This document shows, in pieces, positions 1 through 10,999 of a stretch of 64,000 nucleotides of DNA. The DNA comes from Trema orientale (taxonomy: Eukaryota > Streptophyta > Magnoliopsida > Rosales > Cannabaceae). The DNA lies in assembly GCA_002914845.1 (NCBI GenBank), contig JXTC01000106.1, positions 495,747 to 559,746 on the forward strand, in the 5' to 3' direction. The notes under the pieces were generated by a model. It had not been told where the DNA came from. It did no database searches and saw only the letters and a program-made list of their open reading frames with translations. Every line of letters begins with the position of its first letter. The first letter of the stretch is position 1. The translations under genes and the position numbers were made by a program.

Positions 1-480
1 TACGTTTTCTTTAATAAAACTATTCACGTTTTCATTAAAACGTTATATATATATATATTTATATGATTTATTAATATATATTATTTATTAAATAGTTTAA
101 TTAATATATATATATAAAAAAGAAATCCTAGTAAAAAAATGTAGAATACTACTACGTATTATTTTCTACAGGGTCTCCATAAATTAGAGAGGAAAAGAAG
201 AGTGTCTTCGGAGAAGTTGAAAAAATTGCGTGTGAGTTTTAAGGAATTGTATGCAATGCTCACACGTTCATCCAGTTGTGCTTGATGCTTGGATTGGAAG
301 ATCGTGGTTTAGAAGATAATAAAGTTAGGATCTACTGATAGGCTACAAGAAATATTAGATCTATTCTTTTTGTGTGTTCCTATTTGCTATGAATTAATAC
401 TATACACTCATATAGTCAATTGTTTTGAGAAAATTTTTGAATATTACGGGGCTTCCACTGCTAAAATTGTTTTTAATTCT
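1..480. other. AT-rich intergenic DNA
   Basis: TA-dinucleotide-rich sequence with no convincing coding frame. It leads into the PPR remnant that begins at about 485. Nothing else is seen here. Confidence 0.5.
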
Positions 481-484
481 TACA

Positions 485-1066
485 GACGTTACATTCCTTG
501 GTGTTCTCACTGCCTGCAGACATTCAGGAAAAGTGGCTGAAGGCCGACAAATATTTGATATGATTTCAGCCCAGGGGTGGATCATGTTGCCTGCATGATC
601 GATCTTCTTGGCGGACGGGGGTTTCTCATAGAGGCAGAGGAACTTGTCACCAAACCAAATTTTGAGTCAGATGCTATTATTTGGGATATGCAGATTACAT
701 GGAGACGAGTGGAGGGGGCGGCGTGCAGCTGAGAAACTCATTGGTTTAGATCCCCAGAACTCTTCACCTCATGTGCTGCTTGCTAACATATATGCTGCAT
801 CAGGAAACTGGAACGAGGTCAACTCTTTGAGGATGACAATGAAAGAGAAAGGGTTTGTAAAGTTGCTTGGATGTAGTTGGATTCTAGTGGGACAAAAACA
901 CATCTGTTTGTGGCTGTGGATAGGTCTCATCACAATGCTAGTGAAATTGGTTGCAGTTTTGGAGTATTTGTTAAAAGTCACGAAAGAAGGCGGTTATGTT
1001 GTGGACATGGATCATTTCTTGCATGATGATGAGGGAGGGAGACCCATGCCAAAAGCCATATGGTAG
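485..1066 (+). pseudogene. 3' end of a PPR (E-subgroup) gene, decayed
   Basis: The reading begins with residues like VTFLGVLTACRHSGKVAEGRQ, typical of the last PPR motif of plant PLS-class proteins. It then shifts frame into a segment with DHVACMIDLLGG and IEAEELV. Another shift leads to the E motif (RRAAEKLIGLDPQNSSPHVL, LLANIYAASGNWNEV, GCSWI) near 715-885, and the end is near DMDHFLHDDE. At about 893-960 two offsetting shifts exchange the expected THLFVAVDRSHHNASEI for an out-of-phase reading. PPR-E proteins act in organelle RNA editing or processing. Here no upstream PPR array is visible and at least three frame changes are needed, so this is a relic or the 3' end of a damaged gene. The family call is secure; which PPR gene it came from is not known. 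Confidence 0.75.
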
Positions 1067-4000
1067 AAGCATAGCAACCACTTTTAATTGCCCATTGTTC
1101 CATCTCTTTATGAGATTTTATATTTTTGCTTTCCAAGTAGTTGATTAAAGATGCACCTGATAGGAAAAAACAAGAAAGCTCTAAGCTTTTTATGCCTAGT
1201 AACAAAAGAAAAACCTTAAAGACAGTAGTTGTTATAGAAGTCAAATTATGACACAACGAAAAAAACAGAAGGCTAATTAACCATAATCGATGGATATTCG
1301 CTCCTCCTTTAAGCCATACTAATTTAAATGTTTCCACACCGATGCAAATATGCCTTAAGGGATTTTAGTTTTGTTTTCTATCCTTTGTCTTTTATTAAGC
1401 TGGGGAAATAAGCATTGTCTCAGGTATATCTACTATTGCTTACTGTTTTAGTTAGCTCCTCCGAACATGGGAGGTTCTCTCTCTTTCTATCTCTTTACTT
1501 TCCCCCACTTATTATATATAGCCTATCTCTATTTCAAAAGTAGGATGGATTTTCATTGAGAAATTATTGAAGGATTTGAGATTTTGTAACTTCTAGATCT
1601 CTTGCTACGGTTTTGCACCTGGTAATCTATGTGCTGTATCAGAGAAGTTTTGTTATCACAAGCTGCCTGCATTGGTTGAGAATCTTACATAGATTATTGG
1701 TTTATTCTTAAAGTTTTTGTCTATTTGCATCTTCTTTTGGTTTCATTGTCATTCTTTTATATGTTATCTTGTAACTGTAAGATCGGATTTTTCTTAATAG
1801 ATTAATTCGTCAGTCATCCGCGAAAGTTAGCAGGCCTGTATTCTATGTTCAAAGAAGGCTGCATAAATTTGGTATCCATTTACAATTTACATTACTTTCA
1901 CGTTGGAAATTGCCAAAGTTGCTAGGTATAGTTGATCGGTAGGGCATACTAGTTGTGGAATGGTAGTTGTTTTACCCATTTTCTGTCATCTATTTAAACT
2001 TTAATTTGCTAGGGCATGCCTAATTATTAAAATCTATTCTAATAGGATCATTGAGATTCCTTGCAAATAAGATTCCTCTTTTTGGAATTATTTAGTCATA
2101 GGAGGTTTAGGCTCTTTGTCCTAACAAGTTTGCCTGTATGAATGATTAGTGCAATGTGCACTCTATTACTTTGCATCTGAAATTTCTGGAATTAACTTAT
2201 ATCTTGTTTTAATCATAATGCAGACAAAACATATGCACCCCCTGAAACATGAAACATGTATAGTAAGTTAAGACCCTTATTGAATTTCTTGATGAACTAG
2301 AGAGTTGAATCAAGGTGAAAGAAAGATGTACTTCTTTAAGAACTGAATTCTAAAACGCCTCAAACTGAACGACTGATACAGGTATTTGTTTGACATACTG
2401 GAAGTGTCTTTTTTCTGTGTTTTCAAGTGTACTATATTAATATTTGTCTCTGATTTGTTCTGATTCCATATTATAATCAATGGTGATGTATATGGCTTTG
2501 ACTGACTATCAACTAAAATCTATGATACCTTATATATTTATCTTAAATTCTGTTCAATCGTATTCATTGTTGAGTCTCATTCTTAAAACTTATTCTTGAT
2601 TTAGTTTGTTACTTTATTGTTCCAACCAACCTCTTGTTTTAGCAGAAACCAGTGTCTTAAAATCTTACTTCAGTCTATAGAGGACAAATAGATTTGGAGA
2701 ATCTATCTTGTTTCCTTTCAGGACCACAATGTCAGCAATGTGCATTCATGAACCAGTGACATAAAAATTGTACAGTCACACTTTATTTCTAAGAACCATG
2801 TAATTGCCTTGGCCTTATTTCCTTCTTTATTGTGCATTCCATCTTGCAAGGCCCATTTGAGGTTATCTTTTCACCTGACTTCCAAAACTGCCATCTCATC
2901 TACTCTTCAAGAGCTAACTGTCTCTCAAAGTTGGATAGGAAGTCAGGTCTTGTCATGTAGCGTTAACTTGCAAGATTCTTTTTTAATGCGAAAACGGAGT
3001 GTTTTGAGGCATCCTTGTTTGACGCACCTCTACCGCAGCCCCTAGATTCATGGTCTTCTAACGTGTCAAGGCTCGATTACTCTATTGGGACGCAGATTGC
3101 GTGTCGTGTTGGAATTTATTCATTAGCTTAGTGATTGAAATTTCTTCACTAAATATCATACCATTAGTCTTAGAAAATGCAAATTACTATATTCGACAAT
3201 ATTCATTGATATGAAGTTAAATACATGCGTAACCATGATGGATAATGGTCTCAAGGCCATAGGAACTGTTTGACTACAGAGAATCATAAGAGTAGGGTGA
3301 AATCTCAGTTAGGTGCTTGATCATTTTTCTGGTGTAGCTTGTATCACGTTTCAATATTAGTTGTTGGATTGTTTGTCGGTTCAAATCTGTTAGTAGATCA
3401 TGGTAAGACTGCTAAACTAGCTAATGGCGGTGCCACAGCTCATGTTGTCAGCTGCCTCTTATATGTCTTGTACATGAAATTTCATTTAAGCTTGACACAT
3501 TCTGTCTTGCTCTCTTCCCATGGCATGCTGACATATTGACGAAACTGATATGCAAACTCTTGGATAATCCATTGTAAAACTGATATGCTTAAATTGGTTT
3601 CATTACAGAAAAGAAGAAAGAATCAAATCTGTTCTGTGGTTTGTAAAATGAGATAAAAAGCACAGAATAATCTACCAAAGTTGAAAGACAGGAAAATACA
3701 AGAATAAAATGCTCTCTTTTTTTTCCTTTTTTGCTAAGTAAGATTGGATCTTGGAGTATTTATCTATGTATATGTCACTTCTTTAGTGCAGGACGAATGG
3801 AAACTCCTGTTTATATTGTGGTATTTTGCTATATACTCTCTTAATTTTGCTTCCATCCGTGCACTGGTATACTTGTGTTATTTTTTGCTGAATTGCATTT
3901 TAAAGTCTACTCTCCAACATGGGTATCAATATGACATCTTTACAGGTTATTAGCTTTCTATCAACACCATTTTTGTGAAAAAGTAGCTATAGTTTTATAT

Positions 4001-5979
4001 TCTTCTTTGAGCACTTCCAAAACCTTTTTTTTCCTCTGTTCTTTCTAGGCTTTCCCCATTTTTTTTCGTACTTTTTCTTTCACCTCATCTTTCCATGTTT
4101 TCTTTTCACAAAAATTTATCAAAGTTTCATCACCTTTCACTAACTTTCCTCTCTAATTTTGAATACATTTATATATTTACATATAAATATATATGTGTGT
4201 GTTATCTCTTGTTTGAGGTTTTTTTGGCCCTAAAGCTTGTTTTATAAGAAACCTCAAAAGACTTGAGATTAAAGAAAGCAAGATACCTCTTTCTTGTGGA
4301 TTTCTGGGTTTTTCTTTTTGCTTTCTTTAATGGAAGAAGAGAGTAAAGAGAAAAAAGGTGATGATGTATAGAATGTAAGACAGAAGAAAAATAAAGTGGA
4401 GTAAAGAATCAAAAAGGAACCTCAAATCGATTAATAATTTTTTTTTTTTTTTTTTGTATGTGTGTGTATGTGTGTTTGTACTAATCATGTGATTGTTTCA
4501 TATCATCTACCATTCCTAACTACCATGCAGGAAAATTTGTACCCAAAAAAAAAAAAGATAAAAAGGAATAATATACTGATGATTTGAATTGCAGATAAAC
4601 TTAATCATTACACATATGGCACCAAAACTTTTAATTATGGATGCTGGTGGCAGTGGCACACAATAGTGTTGATGAACTTTTAGAATTTCTCAACAACACA
4701 TAACTATAACCAAGGTTTTCTCTTATGGAGTACTGATTTTTAAGGACTGAAGGTCAATGTTAGTTGATGGAATAGAATGGAAAGTAAGTAATTTCAACCT
4801 CAAAATTATTACTTGTTCTTTCCTGAAGTGGGGACTTTCTGTTAGGCAAGAATAATCAGAGATTATCCACCATTTTCCTGAATATGCTTGCCACCCATTA
4901 ATTGTTATTTTATGTATTTATATAAAATGAAAAAAAAAATTAATAATAAACTTTCTAGATAAAGTCACTAAAACTGTTTGTTATGTCTCAAAAGATATTC
5001 ATATTTGATTTTTATGTGAAACTGAAAGTAGTGTTTGCTAAATACAGCTATTAGTGACTCAAAAATACTATTATCTTCAACTTCATATTAAATGATGAAG
5101 ATACACATATTGGCTGAAAAGGGCATTTAAATTTGTTGTCATTGGAAGGTGTGTCATTTCCAAATAATAATAGGAAAATTTGGTCTCACTTGAAAGCAGT
5201 AAACTTTAATAAATTTTCCTAGAAATTATTGTTATGGATAGAATATTAAAATAAATAAAAAAAAATGTGTGTTCCTCATGTGATGCTGTGGTTGAGGAAT
5301 TTAATATTTGTTATTATATTGTCTGCAAGTCTACGCTAATAGGATTAAGCATTTGACTTGTCCACGTTGGAGAGTATTATTTCATATAAATTAAATATTT
5401 TCATATATGAATAAATTCTTGGAGGCAAATTCATTAAGTGCATTCACTTCTTTCCACATTTTAAATGATATAAAGACACATAGAAATACAGTAAATAGTT
5501 ATACAAATAAAAGAAATGGGGACCACAAAACTTACACTAATTCCATATACTCTGTCTGGTTGCTAATGACTGCACATTTTGACTATATAACTATCTGATG
5601 AGCGGCTTCTCTAATATAGCTTGGCTCGTGGCTTAGCTGAGCTGCTGCTTTTCTTTTCTTTTCTTTTTTTTTTTCATTTTTCCCACAAAAATAATAAAAA
5701 GAAAAATGAAAATTTAATTAAAGAAAAGGAATTAGGACAATAAGAAAGTAAAGATGAAGTGCCCAGCCAAAAGAAGAAAATCCGGACGAAGGGGGGAAAA
5801 AATCATAAATGGAGGTAGAATGGGAGAAAAATTTCAGCCAATAATTAATAAATAAAGAGGTGGAATGGAAAATCATGGAATTGATTATAATTATTAAAGT
5901 TGGCACGAGTAAATGAGGGTTGAAGTTGAAAGCTGTCCCTTAATAAATAGGGGATGAAGTCGAATTTGTAAAACTACTA
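1067..5979. other. Long intergenic stretch without recognisable genes
   Basis: About 4.9 kb of AT-rich DNA with T and A runs (for example about 4439-4455). The short open frames at 2809-3045, 3339-3539, 3744-3953 and 5407-5598 have no recognisable domain and unremarkable codon composition. I see no terminal repeats or transposon proteins. Confidence 0.5.
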
Positions 5980-5989
5980 TTAAGTATTA

Positions 5990-6171
5990 GAGTAATGCTA
6001 GAGACACCAAAAATTTACACCAAAAACTTATACCACATGATGTGACATCCACTTCAAATATTAAATCTTAAATGGTGTGGTCCCACTTTGAATAAGATAA
6101 TGGTTGAAATGGATACAACATCATATGGTGTAAGTTTTTTGTGTAAATTTTTAGTATCTCAATCATTACTC
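5990..6171. mobile_element. 182-bp MITE, Mutator-type, with 10-bp target duplication
   Basis: The ends GAGTAATGCTAGAGACACC and, reversed, GAGTAATGATTGAGATACT form inverted repeats about 60 bp long. They extend through AAAATTTACAC and ACTTA(T/C)ACCA. The element is flanked by a perfect direct repeat TTAAGTATTA at 5980-5989 and 6172-6181. A 9-11 bp duplication with long inverted ends fits non-autonomous MULEs. It has no coding capacity. Confidence 0.8.
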
Positions 6172-6429
6172 TTAAGTATTATCACAAAAATTTGAGACTA
6201 CTGATTATTTCAAAAAAAGAATTGATGCCGTCGTGACTCAAAATTTGGGCTAGTGGCAGAAGAAGAATGTCACTAATATGGGAAATTCTTTGATTTATTT
6301 TAGAAATGTCTTAAAAGTTTCAATTTAGTAAAACAGTCCATTTAAATAAAATATTCGGAATCTTATTAAGTGAACCTCTCTCACAGTTTATATACACCAT
6401 TAAACATTGATTGAATAATAATCGGAAAA

Positions 6430-8380
6430 AAAAAAAAACATAAGTTAAATTTAAGTCCAAATATCATCATCATTCACAACAAGTATCAAATTCCAAAATG
6501 ACATATATAACGTTCACAAACTTAATAGAAAGTAGTAATCTTGGTTCAATGCTAAATCAAATCCAAACAATCTAAATACCATAACAACATCAAGCTTCTA
6601 GTATTACCAAGACAAGGAACTACATTCAAAGATAGCCTCTTAATCCTCTTGATCACCCAAGTCACACTGAACACCACTTGAGAAAGGAAGGAAGGGTATG
6701 AGCATAAAATGCCCAGTAGAAAAACAGTTACCTCGCTTGAAAATATTTTAGTGATGGAAAGTTCCTGCATAGTTAGTCTAATCCAAAACATATATATATA
6801 TATATATAACAACATGGTCAAAATCATTCAATTCATATTCACATGACACAAATCAACCCATACCCATGAGCTCACATCCTCTCATCAATAGAAATCCAGG
6901 ATGATAGCACTAAGTGTACCGAATAATCTGCCTGATACCTAAGGCCATACTTGGAGGGGACACCCATGTGTCGCCTACCAAACCTGGAGGGGCAACCGTA
7001 TTACTTATGCCTTCCAAATGGGGAGGTAATCAGATAAAACAAACTCCGTGCGAGTTTACGGACTCTGTACTGATAGTAGTGTACACAGCACCACACTGTA
7101 AATCCATGATACTAACACGGTGCTCATATATGATCCTATGACACGTGCAATATGGAACTGAAGTGTGAAAATAGTCATGCTCTGATTTTTCAATAAAATA
7201 AGCATACTAAGTTCTATAGAAAAATGAGCAGCATAACGACCCTATTTTGATACATACAAAAATAACCAGTACCTAGAAAAGTCCCAAAGCAATACAATAT
7301 ATATCATACAATCAAATTCTATCACAGATATCCAAAACAGTTCTAAAATTATGTTTGTTATCATATGTAGCATAAAGTAAGTTTTAATAAAAAACGATAT
7401 GAAACAGAGGTAACCGAATCCATACCTCACCAAAATAGTGATACCACACTATTAGAACCCCAAGGTATCATTGAACGATCGTTCGGAGGGTCGGAAACTA
7501 ATTCTAAGTCCTCGATCGCTCAGTGAAAAACTAACTTTTCAATGGAGCTTCAAATCAACAAACAAACTTCTTCATTGAATTCCTAGTACCTAAAATAGCT
7601 AGGTTAGACATATAATTCGTCTAATTCAGGTCTGAGCCGAAATCGATGGCATGCAAAACAAGATAAATCTTGGCCGTCCGATTTCATTTTTCCTGTTGGT
7701 CACCAAATATAGTCAATATATATATATATCAATCTTCTCTATTTTACGAGTACAATCCAAAAATGACATTAAAAATATAATCCAATGGTCCGATTAAAAA
7801 TTCAAATCTTAAATCTCAAAGCTTAAATTACTCAACAATGACAACTTTTGATTCGGGGAAAATGGAGTCACGAGATAGATACTTGAAGATTCCTCTCGAT
7901 AATACGAATCTAACGAGCCCAAGAATGCCACCTGAAACGGTTCAAAATGACGCCGAAAATTCAAAGTTCTTCGTGGCCAAAAATGGCGTTTTTCCAGCGA
8001 GGGAGCTCGGTGGCAACGTGGCCTCCTGGCGGCACGGCAGGGCAGCGCCGGGGTTCCTCGTGGCCGGACGGCGGCTGGGCAAGCTCCAGTGGGTCTCGGT
8101 GCTCCTTCGGCCGAAAACGAGAGAAAGGGAGCAAATGGAGGTCACGAGGAAGAGAGAGGGAAAATAAAATAAGGGCCACATGGCTCTAGTTAAATGGGGA
8201 TTGTGCAATTTTTAAAAATTGTACTATAGTCCCCCATTTTCAAAATCTTTTCACTTTAGTCCCTCAAAATAATTTCAAAAATGTCTCTCTTTCAAAAAAC
8301 TTTGCAAATTAATCTCTCCATTTATTAATCCGAAAATTATAAAATGACCACTTTGCCCCTTTAAAATTCGGGATCTTACA
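6430..8380 (-). mobile_element. LTR-like fossil, probably Ty3/gypsy, boundaries uncertain
   Basis: Read on the minus strand, the block starts at 8380 with TGTAAGATCCCGAATTTT, a start typical of plant gypsy LTRs. It contains a GC-rich island at 7950-8110 unlike the surrounding DNA. No internal gag-pol, primer-binding site or second LTR was seen, so a solo or fragmentary LTR is most likely. The left boundary is a guess. The several overlapping open frames at 7838-8208 are products of the GC-rich island, not genes. Confidence 0.4.
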
Positions 8381-9305
8381 GATGCTATTAACACTGAATG
8401 TGTAGTACTCATCTTTTTTTTTTTTCTTTTTTAAGAAAGAACTTCAAAATATTTGAACTAACCTAATTAAAAATAATCTAAATTCTTGGTCTGATTTTGG
8501 TGTTTCAACTTCATGTCCAACCAATGATTTTATGTCATAAAATCAGTACTAGAAGTTCAATTAAAAAGAATGAAGTGAAAAAAAAATTATGTATATACAA
8601 ATTTTAGATGTTGTGATATAAAATTATTAATTAGTTAAACTTGAACTGAAACACTAAAGTTGGATAAAATAAATTCGACTTAGTTATACACTTTTTGGTA
8701 AGAGAAACACAAAAATTGGATAAAATGAGTTCGATTAATATACACGCTTTTTGGGTAAGAAAAAATTGACACGCAACTTTTTGAGTTCTATTTACAGAGT
8801 TAAAAAGTTCTTCCTACTAAGCATTAAATGGTAACACTTTTGTGAACAGATTGAGGAAAGTCATAATAAAATATGAGTTTTTTTAAACAACTTGCTCAGT
8901 AAAACATTTAGGACAATTAGGTGCGGACTGTTCAATCTTTTTCTTATGGCTTTTCATTAACTTTGGAGTTCGAATGATGGCGATTTTGGGTAATTAAAAT
9001 AAGACGCGTAATCAGATTGTAATTAGATAGATTTAGGATAAAGGAAGTGTGATTCATGCAATTTAAAACCAAAAAATAATAAGTTAAATAAAGTTAAATT
9101 ATATGAGAAAATGTAGACACAAGTCATGAAACGGTAGCTGGAATGACTGGAATTGCCGTTTGGTGAGTTCAAAATGGCTTTTTTGAGCGCAATTATAAAT
9201 TGCTAAGCAAAATCATAAACTAATATTACAAATTTTCACACCTCCTCTTAATGTGAAGGGTCTCGAATTCAAATTCTCACTCTCTCAAAGTCAAATATAT
9301 ACGTT
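8381..9305. other. Intergenic DNA with a short tandem duplication
   Basis: No genes seen. At 8655-8765 a unit of roughly 55 bp, containing TTGGATAAAAT and CTTTTTGG(G)TAAGA, occurs twice in imperfect tandem. Confidence 0.4.
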
Positions 9306-9309
9306 CTTA

Positions 9310-9800
9310 TATATATATATGTGCACCAATCTAATAGGCATTTTTTTTTTTATCTATACATAGGTATCGTTTTGGCCAATTAAAATTTATCTTGCGCATT
9401 TTTAATAGTAAAAAGTAAGAGAAAGAAATAATATAAATAATGCACATCTTTTTATGCACATCATTACAGTCGTTGGATCACTATTAGATGATGATCCAAT
9501 AGCTAAAAAAGAAAATACCTACACATAGGTTAAAAAAAAATACCTACTAGATTGGCAACCTATATATATTTTTTTACCTATGTATAGGTATTTTTTTTTT
9601 TAGCTGTTGGATCATCATCAAATGGTGATCCAACGGCCATAATGATGTGCATGAAAAGACGTGCACCATTAATACTATTTCTCTCTCTTACTTTTTAATA
9701 TAAAAAAATATACATGATAAATTCTAATCGGCCAAAACGATACTTATGTATAAGTTTAAAAAAAAAAGTACGTACTAAATTGGTGCCCATGTATGTATAT
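9310..9800. mobile_element. Foldback MITE with about 200-bp arms
   Basis: The left arm (about 9318-9510) and right arm (about 9570-9785) are near-complete reverse complements. Matching blocks include GTGCACCAATCTAATAGGC with the reverse of ACTAAATTGGTGCCC, TACATAGGTATCGTTTTGGCC with its right-hand counterpart, and GTTGGATCA followed by ATGATGATCCAA on both sides. The short centre (about 9510-9570) repeats pieces of the termini (CTACTAGATTGGCAACC). A transcript would fold into one long hairpin. No protein is encoded and the family is not identified. Confidence 0.75.
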
Positions 9801-10500
9801 ATATTTTTTGCAAATTTCCATCACGGCAATAGGAAAAATAAACAACAGCTATAGTTATACCGCATTATTTGTCTATAATATTACATTAAAATTTTCCTTC
9901 TAATTCAGCGACTATCATTGTCTTTTACTTGATAAATTCAAATCTTTTTTGTTTGTACCTTAGATTAAGTGATCATCTTTCACGTCATCATTATTCATCA
10001 ACTATTTAGAAGTGATTAAGTAATTTATATTCTAGATATCAATATAAGACCATGCACATGCATGTAATCTACACATGGGACCTATATATAAACTCAATAC
10101 CTAAGCTTTTTCAAACTTAATTTGCGATTCAATTCTCTACGAGTACGATAAATATTTGTAATGAACAATAATATCTATATAATTAACTGGTCAATCTATA
10201 TATAATACTACATATATGTATATTCAATTTATATCCCTCCATTAATTATTCCACGTTGTCCTTCACATCTCATATATATCATTTCAGCTTTCATATCACA
10301 ATCAAGTTTGATGCCATTTTCTTCTTAAACTTTTAAAGGGCATCATGTTTTCTTAATTTGTTTCTACAAAATCATTACCAGTGAAAGACAAAACTTCAGG
10401 AAAAAAATCATACAAGCTACAACAGAGAGATAGGACGATATAATCTGTGGGCCTAGGATATAGCACGTACCCCACGAACTTAAAAGGGCTAATAACATTA
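9801..10500. other. Distal upstream region of the GL2-like gene
   Basis: No coding frame seen. AT-rich, with several TATATA runs. It may contain upstream control sequence for the GLABRA2-like gene at 11000. Confidence 0.4.
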
Positions 10501-10505
10501 ATAAT

Positions 10506-10516
10506 GCATTAAATGA
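10506..10516 (+). promoter_or_regulatory. Candidate HD-Zip IV binding site upstream of GL2
   Basis: GCATTAAATGA matches 10 of 11 bases of the palindromic HD-Zip IV site GCATTAAATGC, about 490 bp upstream of the GL2 start. Self- or cross-regulation by HD-Zip IV proteins is an inference. Confidence 0.35.
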
Positions 10517-10692
10517 ATGCTATCTACCCAAACACAGCTTAACTCCAATTAAGCTTGAGCCTTGAGCCAAAAAAGTATATAAGTCGACCATGCATATATG
10601 TATACATAATATTATTAATATTATAAATAAGCCATCGAATTAATCGATCGGCTCGTAGAAAGATAATAAAATACCGTTGAAGCGTTTAGATT

Positions 10693-10713
10693 CAACTGCT
10701 TTAAAGTTAGTTG
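10693..10713. promoter_or_regulatory. Paired MYB-type motifs upstream of GL2
   Basis: CAACTG (10693-10698) and GTTAGTTG (10706-10713, the reverse of CAACTAAC) lie together about 290 bp upstream of the start codon. In Arabidopsis, GL2 is activated by R2R3-MYB/bHLH/WD40 complexes (GL1 or WER with GL3/EGL3). The motifs fit such input, but short motifs occur often by chance. Confidence 0.35.
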
Positions 10714-10999
10714 GGTCTCTCACATTCCACTTAGGAATATCTAACAGTCAACCCCTACCAGCCTTCTCTTCCCTCCTTTTCTTTCTCTTTCTATCCCAAA
10801 ATTGTTCATAATGACAAACAAATACAAAACCCTATGAGTTTGTTTTGTTTTATATTCTTTAATCAACCATACCCCATTTTTTCTTCCTCTTTCACTTTGT
10901 CCTTCTCTCTCTTTTAGTCCATAAATTAAAAGCAAAACCCCATTATATTTCGTGACCTTAAAACAAAAACAGAAAAACACCACAAGAAAACACCCTGCC

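Noticed and set aside
3744-3953. 69-residue hydrophobic frame
   Set aside because: Composition typical of AT-rich intergenic DNA, with no supporting motif.
7838-8208. Overlapping open frames on both strands
   Set aside because: They arise from a GC-rich island inside an LTR-like block. No domain was recognised, and frames are open on several strands at once.
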